Shown: in pieces, positions 1-6,916 of the stretch | Numbering within the stretch: position 1 is the first letter of the stretch | Layout: the number at the start of each line of letters is the position of its first letter | Assembly (NCBI GenBank): GCA_964608735.1 | Contig: CAZSPL010000049.1 | Location: 1 to 19,287, forward strand | Reading direction: 5' to 3' | Length of the DNA: 19,287 nt | DNA from: CAZSPL01 sp964608735 | GTDB taxonomy: Bacteria; JAJVIF01; JAPKYR01; CAZSPL01 | Program-made: the position numbers and the translations under genes | Notes under the pieces: generated by a model | The model's database searches: none | The model's input: only the letters and a program-made list of their open reading frames with translations | Told to the model about the DNA's origin: nothing

Positions 1-377
1 AATAGAAAAACCTCGGCAGCGGTTTCCCTTAATTCTTCATCCGCATCATTCTTGGATAACCATTCGATCTTATCGATGTAAGGAAGAGCATCCACCTTTA
101 TGGTCTGGCCGATTGTCGATAAAGCCGACCGTCTCACCTCGGGGCTCGGATCGTCAAGGGCAATGGGTAACATCTTTATAACCTCTTTCTCACCCTTATA
201 GGAAGAACTGAGGACTATCCATGCCATGGCCCTCCTGTACTTATTCGGGTGTTCCAGGTCTTGTATCGCATTATTAAAATTGATCTTTCCGTCATCCCTG
301 GGAGTTGTCGAGCATCCGATGTTCAGGAGCACGGAAAAGGCCAGGACGATGTATATAGGGAGCATCCTCAGCATCAT
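1..377 (-). CDS. HEAT-repeat lipoprotein, 5' part only (runs off the window)
   Basis: The reading frame opens at 377 and is still open at base 1, giving about 125 residues of an incomplete protein. It begins with a hydrophobic signal segment (about residues 3-20) ending in LLNIGC, a lipobox-like site with Cys22 as the likely lipidated residue; Asn at -3 is atypical. Downstream come HEAT-type helices with the usual 'D-P-S-P-E-V-R-R-S-A-L' turn, so this is probably an envelope-anchored scaffold protein. AAGGAGG (complement of 389-395) lies 11 bases before the ATG at 377; a second ATG follows at once (374). It lies 80 bp downstream of the NlpC/P60 gene on the same strand and may be cotranscribed with it. 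No enzymatic motif is visible. It is a fourth HEAT protein in the window, separate from the cluster at 9595-17374. Confidence 0.75.
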   Translation of the reverse strand, partial: MMLRMLPIYIVLAFSVLLNIGCSTTPRDDGKINFNNAIQDLEHPNKYRRAMAWIVLSSSYKGEKEVIKMLPIALDDPSPEVRRSALSTIGQTIKVDALPYIDKIEWLSKNDADEELRETAAEVFL

Positions 378-437
378 TTAAGCTGAATCCTCCTTCTTGA
401 TAAAGTTCCTTGTAATTTGTAATCCGGCAATTCGTTT

Positions 438-457
438 CCCGGCATCGGAATGCCGGG
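438..457 (-). terminator. Perfect hairpin directly after the NlpC/P60 stop codon
   Basis: CCCGGCAT (438-445) and ATGCCGGG (450-457) form an 8-bp stem with a 4-base loop, starting at the base next to the TAG stop at 458-460. There is no U-run after it on the minus strand, so it is either a weak terminator, an RNA-stabilising 3' hairpin or a REP-like palindrome. Confidence 0.5.
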
Positions 458-2029
458 CTACTTGAGGAAATCCAACCTCAGCGCCTTAATAAACCGTTCG
501 TTGTAGTACCCCGTATCCATCCTGCCGATGCAGACCTTGCCCTTGGCGGAGGAGGCGTGCACGAATTTGCCGCTGCCCATATAGACCCCCACGTGGCTGA
601 TGCCGGGGCGCGTCGTATGGAAGAACACCATGTCGCCGGGCTGCAGGTCGTCATAGTCGACCTCGATGCCCCGGTCGGTGTTCGAGAGGTCTTTCGCGGA
701 ACGCGGGAGGCTGATGCCGTAATCGCGGCGGACTATCGCCCATATAAGGCCGGAGCAGTCGACGCCGCGGTTCAGATCCTCGCCGCCGTAGACATACTTC
801 ACCCCGAGATGATCGAGGCAGGCGTCCATAAGGGCCTTCCCGCCGGTGGAAACATAGTCGTCCTTGTAATTCTTCAGCGCCGACACATCGTGCTTGCCCG
901 GGAGCTTGATTATCTGCCCGGGGATGATGTAGTCGACGTCGGTAAGCTTGCTCGCCGCGCAGATGTCATCGATGCCCAGGTCGAAGCAGTCGGCGATATA
1001 CGACACGCAGTCGCCGGGTTCGATGCGGTAATAGGTGTCGGTGCCGTCATAGTAGCCGTTGATGGAGAATTCTTCCTGGCGTGACGTGAAATCGAACACC
1101 GATGAATCGACGGCGTTCTTCGCGGCCGATTCGACATCCTTCACCGTGATGGGCGGAAGCGCGCCGCCGTTGTAGTCGTCGATATCCTCCGCCACTACTA
1201 CCGGCGCGCGTTTCTTGGCGGGCTGGTCGTTGGACGCGGCGGGCGGGGGCTCGGCGGGACGTCCCGGCACCTTGAGCTTCTGCCCGGGATGCACGTAATC
1301 GCTTATATCTATATTATTAAGCTCGCACAGGTAGCTTGTGGTTATGTCGTGCTTGTCGGCGATGATGCTCAGGCAGTCGCCGGGACGCACCGTGTAGTCG
1401 GAGAGCACGATTCCCCGGTCGATGGGTCCGCCCGCGCCGGGGGGAATCCTGAGCCGCTGGCCCACCGTAAGGATGCTCTGCTCGGTGAGGCCGTTGTATT
1501 CGAGCAGCCGTTCGGTGGAGATATCGTAGTTTCGCGCGATGAGCCACGCCGAATCGCCGGGCCTCACGGTGTAGATTTCGCCGTCGCCCGCGGGATGGCC
1601 CGCCTTGACCGCGCCTTTCGGCGGGATCGACAGCACCTGGTTGATGAAAATCGGGTCGTCGGGTTCAAGGCCGTTGAATTCGGCAATCTCCGCCACCGCG
1701 ACGTCGTAGTTCCCGGCGATGACGGAGAGGCATTCGCCCGATTTCACCTTGTGCTCGATCATCCTGGTGTAGTCGAAGTCGTATTCGCTGGGGATGGTGA
1801 GGGTGCGTCCGATGGAGAGGATGTCATCGTCGCCGATGCCGTTGGCGGTCATCAGCTCGCTGATGGAGACATCATATTTGACGGCGATGTCCCAGAGGGT
1901 ATCGCCGGAGACGACTTCGTGGCTGAAGTCGGCGAACGCCGCCGCCGGGATGAAAAAAAGCACGAGCGCTAATGCGGCGGCAAAACAGCCCGCCATCCGC
2001 TTCGTGCGATGCTCAAAGAAAATATGCAT
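458..2029 (-). CDS. Secreted LysM x5 / NlpC-P60 peptidoglycan endopeptidase
   Basis: This 523-residue exported wall hydrolase probably cleaves stem-peptide bonds in peptidoglycan. After a signal peptide (about residues 12-33, ending AAAFA) there are five LysM domains at about 37-80, 92-137, 152-197, 211-255 and 333-378, each with the Y-x-V-x-x-G-D-x-L/C-x-x-I-A core. A Pro/Ala/Lys-rich linker separates LysM 4 and 5. The C-terminal 120 residues are an NlpC/P60 domain: GVDCSGL carries the catalytic Cys (about 425), SHVGVY the His (about 479) and FVHASS the third polar residue (His, about 491). The frame can be opened at a GTG at 2056, but I chose the ATG at 2027-2029 because AAAGG precedes it by 10 bases and it leaves a normal signal peptide. 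All catalytic residues are present. It is probably read from the promoter at 2108-2136. Confidence 0.93.
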   Translation of the reverse strand: MHIFFEHRTKRMAGCFAAALALVLFFIPAAAFADFSHEVVSGDTLWDIAVKYDVSISELMTANGIGDDDILSIGRTLTIPSEYDFDYTRMIEHKVKSGECLSVIAGNYDVAVAEIAEFNGLEPDDPIFINQVLSIPPKGAVKAGHPAGDGEIYTVRPGDSAWLIARNYDISTERLLEYNGLTEQSILTVGQRLRIPPGAGGPIDRGIVLSDYTVRPGDCLSIIADKHDITTSYLCELNNIDISDYVHPGQKLKVPGRPAEPPPAASNDQPAKKRAPVVVAEDIDDYNGGALPPITVKDVESAAKNAVDSSVFDFTSRQEEFSINGYYDGTDTYYRIEPGDCVSYIADCFDLGIDDICAASKLTDVDYIIPGQIIKLPGKHDVSALKNYKDDYVSTGGKALMDACLDHLGVKYVYGGEDLNRGVDCSGLIWAIVRRDYGISLPRSAKDLSNTDRGIEVDYDDLQPGDMVFFHTTRPGISHVGVYMGSGKFVHASSAKGKVCIGRMDTGYYNERFIKALRLDFLK

Positions 2030-2107
2030 ACGTCTCAAACCTTTAAAAAGTACCACCCGGTGGGGTACATCAACCCTTGCCCCTCGAGATTGATTTGCAA
2101 CGCCCCG

Positions 2108-2136
2108 ATTTTAGCAATTCAAGGCCCGAAAATCAA
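2108..2136 (-). promoter_or_regulatory. Predicted sigma-70-type promoter for the NlpC/P60 gene
   Basis: On the minus strand TTGATT (complement of 2131-2136) and TAAAAT (complement of 2108-2113) are separated by exactly 17 bases. Transcription would start near 2101, giving an untranslated leader of roughly 70 bases. This is a sequence match only. Confidence 0.5.
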
Positions 2137-2282
2137 AGAGCGCGGTCAATTTTTACATGCCCCCTTCAATCCTTCATCGGCTGCAGGTTGCCGCTACTTT
2201 AAATTAAATTCGCATTCACGGGGGATTTATTGACGGATTTTCAGTCCGCGATTTCCGGCAAATCGAGCAGGAATCGCCATGC

Positions 2283-2334
2283 AACCGGTAAGAATCATTA
2301 CCGCTTCGGGCTCAAACCGGTAAGAATCATTACC
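2283..2334. repeat. Two exact copies of a 20-bp dyad element upstream of gltX
   Basis: AACCGGTAAGAATCATTACC occurs at 2283-2302 and identically at 2315-2334, 32 bp (three helical turns) apart. Within each copy GGTAA and TTACC are inverted arms around a 6-base centre, as in an operator for a dimeric protein. The pair lies between the divergent NlpC/P60 and gltX promoters, about 50-100 bp upstream of the expected gltX start. It suits an activator, a repressor array or a spreading regulator. I do not recognise the cognate factor. Confidence 0.6.
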
Positions 2335-2369
2335 ACCCCTGCAGGATAAAAAACCGCGCGTCCGGCTTG

Positions 2370-2378
2370 TGTTATAAT
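2370..2378 (+). promoter_or_regulatory. Extended -10 promoter of gltX
   Basis: TGTTATAAT is a perfect TATAAT (2373-2378) preceded by TGn. No good -35 hexamer is seen 17 bp upstream, which fits an extended -10 promoter or one helped by a factor bound at the two dyads just upstream. Start would be near 2385, giving a leader of about 38 bases with the ribosome site GAGGAG at 2410-2415. Confidence 0.55.
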
Positions 2379-2422
2379 CCATCCGGCGTAAATGCCGAGG
2401 ATTCAGATCGAGGAGCCGTTGT

Positions 2423-3883
2423 ATGACCGAGACCACGGATGTCAGGGTGCGATTCGCCCCCAGCCCGACAGGTACGCTGCATATCGGAAGCGCGCGCACC
2501 GCGCTGTTCAACTACCTGTTCGCCCGGCGGCATGGCGGGAAATTCGTGCTGCGTATCGAGGACACGGACCAGGTACGGAGCACCGTGGATTCCCTCAGGA
2601 ACATAGTCGAGGGCCTTATGTGGCTGGATATCCGCTGGGACGAGGGCCCGGCATACAGCCTGCCGTCGGAAGATGGGGAGTTCGAGTCGACGGGGCCCTA
2701 CGGGCCGTATTTCCAGCACGAGCGCAGGGAGAATCACCGGGCATACGCGAAAAAGCTCCTCAATGCCGGCCTGGCGTATTTGTGCGACTGCCCGCCGATG
2801 GAAGAGGTCGCGAAATCGAAATGCCGCTGCTTCCTCCGACAGGATGAAATCGGCGACCCCACGAAGGCATCGGCGAAGTTCCGCGTGCCCAAAGGTGTAA
2901 CGGTGGCGCATGATTTGATAAGCGGCGATGTCGAATTCGATAACGAGTCGATAAGCGATTTCCTGATAGTGCGCCCGAACGGCTTCGCGACATACAACTT
3001 CGCGGCGGCATGCGATGATATCGACATGAAAATTTCGCACGTCATACGCGGGATGGACCACCTTTCGAACACGCCACGGCAGATAATGATATACAACGCT
3101 CTCGGGGAACCGCTCCCGAAATTCGGGCACATCCCGCTGATACATGGCGACGACGGGGTGCGGCTTTCGAAGCGGCACGGGGCGGTTAGCGTGAGATGGT
3201 ATCGCGAGGAAGGATTCCTGCCGGAAGCGTTCGTGAATTACCTCGCGGCCCTCGGGTGGTCGGACAATACGGATGAGGAATTCCATACGATGGCGCAGCT
3301 CGAGCGGAAATTCGATCTCGCCGGGGTCGCCAAAAGCCCCGCCAAGTTCGACCTCGACAAGCTCATCTGGTTCAACGGCAAATATATCAGGCAACTCGAC
3401 AGCGACGCCCTTTACGCGGCCTGCGAACCTTATCTCATCGAAGCGGGGCTGATACCGCCGAGGGGGATTTCGCCCGGGAAGAAGAAATGGCTCAAATCGA
3501 CGCTGTGGTTGTACAGCGAGAGGATACGCTATTTCAAAGAGGTCCCCGAGAAGGTGGAGTTTTTTTTCAACGACCCGCGGGAATACCTGCTGAAGGATCT
3601 CAAGAAAGCCAAGGTCGATAAAGATGCGCTGTTGATCCTGAAGGAATATCTTGCGTCTCTCAAAGCGAGCAGGGATTTCAACGCTAAAGGGCTCGAGGAA
3701 CTTACGAACGCTTTCTGCGAGAAGCGGGGGATCAGCCTCGGACGCCTGGTGCATCCGCTGAGGCTCGCGCTCACGGGTAAGCCGGTAAGCCCGGGGATAT
3801 TCGAGACGCTCGAGGCGCTGGGGAAGAAGCGCGTGGTGAGAAGGCTGAGCAAGTTCGTGAAGCGGGTCGAGCCCGTCGAGTGA
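2423..3883 (+). CDS. gltX: Glutamyl-tRNA synthetase
   Basis: This 486-residue class I aminoacyl-tRNA synthetase charges tRNA(Glu), and possibly tRNA(Gln) in organisms using the amidotransferase route. The Rossmann start FAPSPTGTLHIGSARTALFN (residues 11-30) holds the HIGH-type signature as HIGS. LSKRHG at 248-253 is the KMSKS-type loop, and GMDHLSNTPRQ (210-220) is the family's conserved block. Cys121, Cys123, Cys134 and Cys136 form a CxC...CxC knuckle in the acceptor-end domain, as in zinc-containing GluRS enzymes. A segment of about ten residues is inserted before GPYGPYFQHER compared with the common form. The C-terminal anticodon-binding helices are complete and the length is normal. GAGGAG lies 7 bases before the ATG. 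It is monocistronic as far as can be seen. Confidence 0.97.
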   Translation: MTETTDVRVRFAPSPTGTLHIGSARTALFNYLFARRHGGKFVLRIEDTDQVRSTVDSLRNIVEGLMWLDIRWDEGPAYSLPSEDGEFESTGPYGPYFQHERRENHRAYAKKLLNAGLAYLCDCPPMEEVAKSKCRCFLRQDEIGDPTKASAKFRVPKGVTVAHDLISGDVEFDNESISDFLIVRPNGFATYNFAAACDDIDMKISHVIRGMDHLSNTPRQIMIYNALGEPLPKFGHIPLIHGDDGVRLSKRHGAVSVRWYREEGFLPEAFVNYLAALGWSDNTDEEFHTMAQLERKFDLAGVAKSPAKFDLDKLIWFNGKYIRQLDSDALYAACEPYLIEAGLIPPRGISPGKKKWLKSTLWLYSERIRYFKEVPEKVEFFFNDPREYLLKDLKKAKVDKDALLILKEYLASLKASRDFNAKGLEELTNAFCEKRGISLGRLVHPLRLALTGKPVSPGIFETLEALGKKRVVRRLSKFVKRVEPVE

Positions 3884-3942
3884 GGGCATCGCGGCCACGC
3901 GAGCGCGTAAAGTTAAATAGGATAATATTTTCGGCGATGCCC
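3884..3942 (+). terminator. Long-loop inverted repeat right after gltX
   Basis: GGGCATCGC (3884-3892, starting right after the TGA stop) is complementary to GCGATGCCC (3934-3942), giving a 9-bp stem with a 41-base AT-rich loop. There is no following U-run, so intrinsic termination is doubtful; a Rho-type or RNA-processing role is equally possible. Confidence 0.3.
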
Positions 3943-4093
3943 GCGCCGCCGGTGGAGGGGTATCAGGGGCGTCAAATGACATCTTCATGAACCACAAACT
4001 GGGCTCCCTCGCGCGACCCCGATGGGATGGGGATTACGTAGAATGTAATATTATAATATATTATGATATACACGCCGATTCTCTGGAAGCCCT
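3943..4093. other. Intergenic stretch without a gene, AT-rich centre
   Basis: No convincing coding frame is found between gltX and the first HU promoter module. Bases 4040-4072 are a tract of A and T with a TATAAT at 4052-4057 but no fitting -35, which could be an accessory promoter or curved DNA. Confidence 0.4.
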
Positions 4094-4123
4094 GAAAAAA
4101 TAGGGGTTACAGGTACATTTTCC
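4094..4123 (+). promoter_or_regulatory. Element upstream of the first HU promoter, shared with the second
   Basis: The stretch from GAAAAAA through GGGGTTACAGG (4103-4113) to the -35 at 4124 closely resembles 4727-4757 before the second HU gene: both have an A-rich start, GGGGTT, then AGG, then CCTTGC, with GGGGTT 21 and 22 bases before the -35. Part of this motif (GGGTTACAGG, 4104-4113) recurs inverted inside the leader as CCTGTAACCC (4190-4199). It may be an UP element plus operator. Confidence 0.45.
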
Positions 4124-4152
4124 TTGCGGGGGGTAGGATAATAATATATAAT
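4124..4152 (+). promoter_or_regulatory. Promoter of the first HU gene
   Basis: TTGCGG (4124-4129) and a perfect TATAAT (4147-4152) are separated by 17 bases. Transcription is expected near 4159-4160, immediately before the first arm of the leader hairpin. Confidence 0.65.
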
Positions 4153-4159
4153 CGAAGTT

Positions 4160-4301
4160 GTGATGGGCGTTAGCTGAAAGACTTTTTATCCTGTAACCCG
4201 CTTGGAGACGCCCATCAGGAAGACCGGGATTGTTTACTATAGTTTGCTAAATCGCCGAAAGGCGTTATAGAAAGAGCAAATACCTTTTAAAGGAGGACCT
4301 G
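4160..4301 (+). promoter_or_regulatory. Structured 5' leader of the first HU mRNA
   Basis: About 140 untranslated bases separate the predicted start from the HU ATG. GATGGGCGT (4162-4170) pairs perfectly with ACGCCCATC (4208-4216), enclosing a 37-base loop at the very 5' end. A second small hairpin, CGCC-GAAA-GGCG, sits at 4253-4264. The ribosome site AGGAGG (4291-4296) is embedded in the short palindrome CCTTTTAAAGG. It could be an mRNA stabiliser, an autoregulatory target or a cis-acting RNA switch. I recognise no known riboswitch class. Confidence 0.45.
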
Positions 4302-4571
4302 ATGAACAAGCAGCAGCTTATCGAAGCCATCGCCAACGAAGCCAAGCTCAGCAAAGCTGACGCGAAGCGGGCGCTGGAAGCCTTCACCAACAACGTCTAC
4401 AAGTCGTTGAAGAAGGATGAAGAGGTGCGACTTATCGGCTTTGGCACCTTCAAGGTCAAGAGGCGCAAAGCGCGCAAGGGAATCAACCCCCAGACCAAGG
4501 AGACCATCAAGATCAAAGCCCGCAAGGTACCAGCCTTCGTCCCCGGCGCGGAGCTCAAGAACTCCATCTAA
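4302..4571 (+). CDS. HU-family DNA-binding protein, copy 1
   Basis: This 89-residue nucleoid protein of the HU/IHF fold binds and bends DNA as a dimer. It starts with MNKQQLIEAIA and carries the family signature GFGTFKVKRRKARKGINPQT (about residues 46-65) leading into the beta arm with its conserved Asn-Pro tip, then IKIKARKVPAF and PGAELK. The length is that of a complete HU. A strong AGGAGG lies 5 bases upstream. It is flanked by its own promoter (4124-4152) and a hairpin terminator (4594-4621), so it is a separate unit from the next gene, which is about two-thirds identical. HU is favoured over IHF because of the overall sequence and the tandem homologue, but the two cannot be fully separated by eye. 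Confidence 0.95.
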   Translation: MNKQQLIEAIANEAKLSKADAKRALEAFTNNVYKSLKKDEEVRLIGFGTFKVKRRKARKGINPQTKETIKIKARKVPAFVPGAELKNSI

Positions 4572-4593
4572 GCTGAAATCAACGGAAGGTTGT

Positions 4594-4621
4594 AAACGAG
4601 CCCCGGAAACGGGGCTCGTTT
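4594..4621 (+). terminator. Terminator of the first HU gene
   Basis: AAACGAGCCCCG (4594-4605) pairs with CGGGGCTCGTTT (4610-4621) through a 12-bp stem capped by a GAAA tetraloop. The 3' arm ends in TTT only, so the U-tract is short, but the stem is strong and lies 23 bases after the stop codon. Confidence 0.75.
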
Positions 4622-4726
4622 GGCGTGTAGCTCCCGCGGCATTTGGAAATAAGGGGTAAACGATGAATTATACAAATGCAAGCTGTGCTATATAAGGCTA
4701 TAGGCGGGCGACCCTTAAAAACCTTA

Positions 4727-4757
4727 GAAATAAAGGGGGTTTTAGGCATCCTACCCC
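4727..4757 (+). promoter_or_regulatory. Element upstream of the second HU promoter, shared with the first
   Basis: GAAATAAA, GGGGTT (4736-4741) and AGG lie at nearly the same distances from the -35 as the equivalents at 4094-4123, although the rest of the intergenic DNA is unlike. Just upstream, CCTTAAAAACC and GGTTTTAGG (about 4713-4746) form an imperfect inverted repeat. Confidence 0.4.
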
Positions 4758-4787
4758 TTGCATGCCTTATGAATCGCGTAATATAAT
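4758..4787 (+). promoter_or_regulatory. Promoter of the second HU gene
   Basis: TTGCAT (4758-4763) and TATAAT (4782-4787) are 18 bases apart. The start would fall near 4794, giving a leader of about 50 bases, much shorter than that of the first HU gene. Confidence 0.6.
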
Positions 4788-4845
4788 TTTTTATACGGTG
4801 GGGCGCATGCAGGTCGCGCCGGAAATAAATATTCGGGAGGATGTC

Positions 4846-5115
4846 ATGAACAAAGCGCAGCTGATCGAAGCGATTGCCCAGGAGTCCGGATTGACCAAGG
4901 TCGAAAGCAAGCGAGCACTTGAGACGACCCTGGATATCATCCACAAGCAGCTCAAGAAGAAGTCTGAAGTCAGACTGGTTGGCTTCGGAACCTTCAGCGT
5001 GAAAGAGCGCAAGGCAAGGAAGGGTATCAATCCCCGCACAGGAGAGCCCATCAAGATCAAGGCTCGACGGGTGCCCCACTTCTCGCCGGGCGCGGAGCTC
5101 AAGAAAGGACTGTAA
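4846..5115 (+). CDS. HU-family DNA-binding protein, copy 2
   Basis: This is a second complete 89-residue HU-type nucleoid protein, beginning MNKAQLIEAIA and carrying GFGTFSVKERKARKGINP before the DNA-binding arm, then IKIKARRVPHF and PGAELKKGL. About 59 of 89 residues match copy 1, so this is an old duplication rather than an assembly artefact. Differences concentrate in helix 2 and the dimer core, which would permit homodimers and heterodimers as known for E. coli HU alpha and beta. GGAGG (4836-4840) lies 5 bases before the chosen ATG. The frame is open further upstream (to 4762), but that part overlaps the promoter and has no HU similarity. Confidence 0.95.
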   Translation: MNKAQLIEAIAQESGLTKVESKRALETTLDIIHKQLKKKSEVRLVGFGTFSVKERKARKGINPRTGEPIKIKARRVPHFSPGAELKKGL

Positions 5116-5144
5116 ACGGCACGCGGATCAATTCAGGCAGTACT

Positions 5145-5176
5145 GCAAATTCCCGGGTTCATCCCGGGATTGCTTT
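5145..5176 (+). terminator. Terminator of the second HU gene
   Basis: TCCCGGG (5151-5157) pairs with CCCGGGA (5163-5169) across a short loop, and the stem is extended by GCAA (5145-5148) with TTGC (5170-5173) around a small bulge. TTTATCT follows, which suits intrinsic termination. Confidence 0.7.
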
Positions 5177-5210
5177 ATCTACTTCATGCTCTTGGCATTG
5201 GCCCGCGGCA

Positions 5211-5240
5211 TTGCAAGCATTGAACCCGGCGGTTTATACT
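5211..5240 (+). promoter_or_regulatory. Promoter at the very start of the glycosyltransferase gene
   Basis: TTGCAA (5211-5216) and TATACT (5235-5240) are 18 bases apart. A normal start point would fall at about 5246-5248, right at the ATG at 5249, implying a leaderless mRNA. Confidence 0.45.
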
Positions 5241-5248
5241 TGCGCGTG

Positions 5249-6913
5249 ATGCCGACGGTCGAAGAGATACGCGCGAGGGGACGCACCGCCGGGCTTATAC
5301 TGCTCGGTATTCTCATCGCAGCCCTGCTCATGAGAATCTGGGGAATGGGATTCGGGCTCCCGCAGAAAGTGCATCCCGACGAACCGCTGCTCGTGGACCG
5401 AGCGATTGAAGCGGCCGCGCATGGAACTTATAAGACCGGTTTTTACCACTGGCCGAATTTCATCATCTACCTGCTTCATTTCGAATACATCGTCGCCTAT
5501 ACCGTCGGCCATGTGACCGGCGCGTTCCCGTCGAGAAACGACCTCTTCGATTCCTACTTCACGAACCCGACGGTTTATTTCTGGATGGGCCGTCTCACCA
5601 CCACGATGTTCTGTCTGCTTGGGATGGTCTGCATTTACATGGTGGGGAAGAAGGTCGGCGGACAGGGGGCGGGACTTGCCGCGGCGGCGCTCATGGGATT
5701 CGACGCGTTGTTCGTCGAGCATTCGCGCTACATAACCCCCGACATCCCATCGGTCGCCCTGATGATATATGTCTGGTACTGCCTGCTGGAATATACGGGC
5801 ACCGGGAAATCGTGGATACTCTATTCGGCTGCGTTCGTGGGCGGCGTGGCGGTGAGCACGAAATACAACGCGGGCCTGCTTATCGTGCCGATAGTGGTGG
5901 CGGCGGCATCGAGGATACAGCGCTGGCCGTCGGGCGATGTGCCGAGGCTCTCGCGGCGCATGGCGATATATGTGCTGGCGAGCGTATTCCTTTTCCTGCT
6001 GGGATTCTTCATCTTCACGCCTTACAGCCTTCTCGATTCGAACGAATTCGCCCGGCAGCTTCGCGACCAGGTAGCTCACCAGGGCATCGGGCACATCGGC
6101 ATGGAGGCGGGCGGGTCGTCGCTGCTCGCGGTGGCGGCGCATTTCTATTCCCCCTACGGCCTGACGCTGCTCGCGCTTACACTCGCGGGGCTCCCGATAA
6201 TCAACAGGCGGAAGCACGAGGGATTGATACTGCTCAGCTTCCCGGTGCTCTACCTGATTGTCATCAGCGGATGGGTGGTATGGGCGGACCGTTATCTGCT
6301 TTTCCTGCTGCCGATATGCTTCCTCGCGGCGGGAGTAACGCTGAACCGCATCGGTGAATACATCGGCGCGAATGTCCTCCACGCACGTGGTATTTTCATC
6401 ACGACACTCATCGCCATGCTCCTGATGATGCCGTCGCTTGCGGGGGCGGCGCGTCACGCGGCGGAAATAAGCAAGACCGATACGCGGGATGCATCGCTCT
6501 GGTGGATAGAGGCGAATATCCCGGCATACAGCGCGCTCTATATCGAGAAGGGCGGGCCCGAGCCGTATCACGTCGAAGACGTGACGGTGTACGGGCTGAA
6601 TGTATCGCCGGTCTATTACTACACCGGCCCCGAATTGTGGTTCGATGTCGAGAACGTGAATGAAGAGCCGTTGAGGAAACTCATGCGGTTGAAGGACCCT
6701 AAGCCGCAATATATTGTATCGTCGGGCTACACGCACGACCGCTACTACGATCCCGCGACGCAGGAGAAGCACCAGGAGATCGTGCGTCCGTGGATTGAAT
6801 ATTATGAATTCATCGAGGCTAACTGCGAGCTGATAGCCGACTTCGAGCCGGGCGATGACCTCACCGGTCCGTGGATCAAGATATATTGCATCCCACCCGG
6901 CGCGTGGGAATGA
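5249..6913 (+). CDS. GT39/PMT-like polytopic membrane glycosyltransferase
   Basis: This 554-residue integral membrane protein of the GT-C fold resembles dolichyl/undecaprenyl-phosphate-mannose mannosyltransferases (GT39 and relatives such as ArnT). A first membrane helix (about residues 13-30) is followed by the acidic loop KVHPDEP; Asp44/Glu45 are in the position of the catalytic acid of GT-C enzymes. A long series of hydrophobic helices (roughly ten) alternates with short polar loops, ending about residue 415, followed by a soluble, Tyr-rich outer domain of about 130 residues. It probably transfers a sugar from a polyprenyl carrier to a protein or lipid on the outer face; the acceptor is unknown. 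No ribosome site precedes either this ATG or the one at 5186. I prefer 5249 because 5186 lies right after the HU terminator and adds an unrelated N-terminus. It converges on the next gene with 3 bp between the stops. Confidence 0.82.
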   Translation: MPTVEEIRARGRTAGLILLGILIAALLMRIWGMGFGLPQKVHPDEPLLVDRAIEAAAHGTYKTGFYHWPNFIIYLLHFEYIVAYTVGHVTGAFPSRNDLFDSYFTNPTVYFWMGRLTTTMFCLLGMVCIYMVGKKVGGQGAGLAAAALMGFDALFVEHSRYITPDIPSVALMIYVWYCLLEYTGTGKSWILYSAAFVGGVAVSTKYNAGLLIVPIVVAAASRIQRWPSGDVPRLSRRMAIYVLASVFLFLLGFFIFTPYSLLDSNEFARQLRDQVAHQGIGHIGMEAGGSSLLAVAAHFYSPYGLTLLALTLAGLPIINRRKHEGLILLSFPVLYLIVISGWVVWADRYLLFLLPICFLAAGVTLNRIGEYIGANVLHARGIFITTLIAMLLMMPSLAGAARHAAEISKTDTRDASLWWIEANIPAYSALYIEKGGPEPYHVEDVTVYGLNVSPVYYYTGPELWFDVENVNEEPLRKLMRLKDPKPQYIVSSGYTHDRYYDPATQEKHQEIVRPWIEYYEFIEANCELIADFEPGDDLTGPWIKIYCIPPGAWE

Positions 6914-6916
6914 GAG

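Noticed and set aside
2372..3997. A 541-codon open frame antisense to gltX
   Set aside because: It mirrors gltX codon structure, has no ribosome site and an Arg/Pro-rich composition typical of the complement of a GC-rich gene.
4762..4845. Extended N-terminus for the second HU protein
   Set aside because: The extra codons overlap the predicted promoter and lie outside the 89-residue HU fold; the ATG at 4846 has GGAGG at ideal spacing.
5234..6772. A 512-codon open frame antisense to the glycosyltransferase
   Set aside because: The composition is dominated by Arg, His and Glu, without domains, and the opposite strand has convincing membrane helices.
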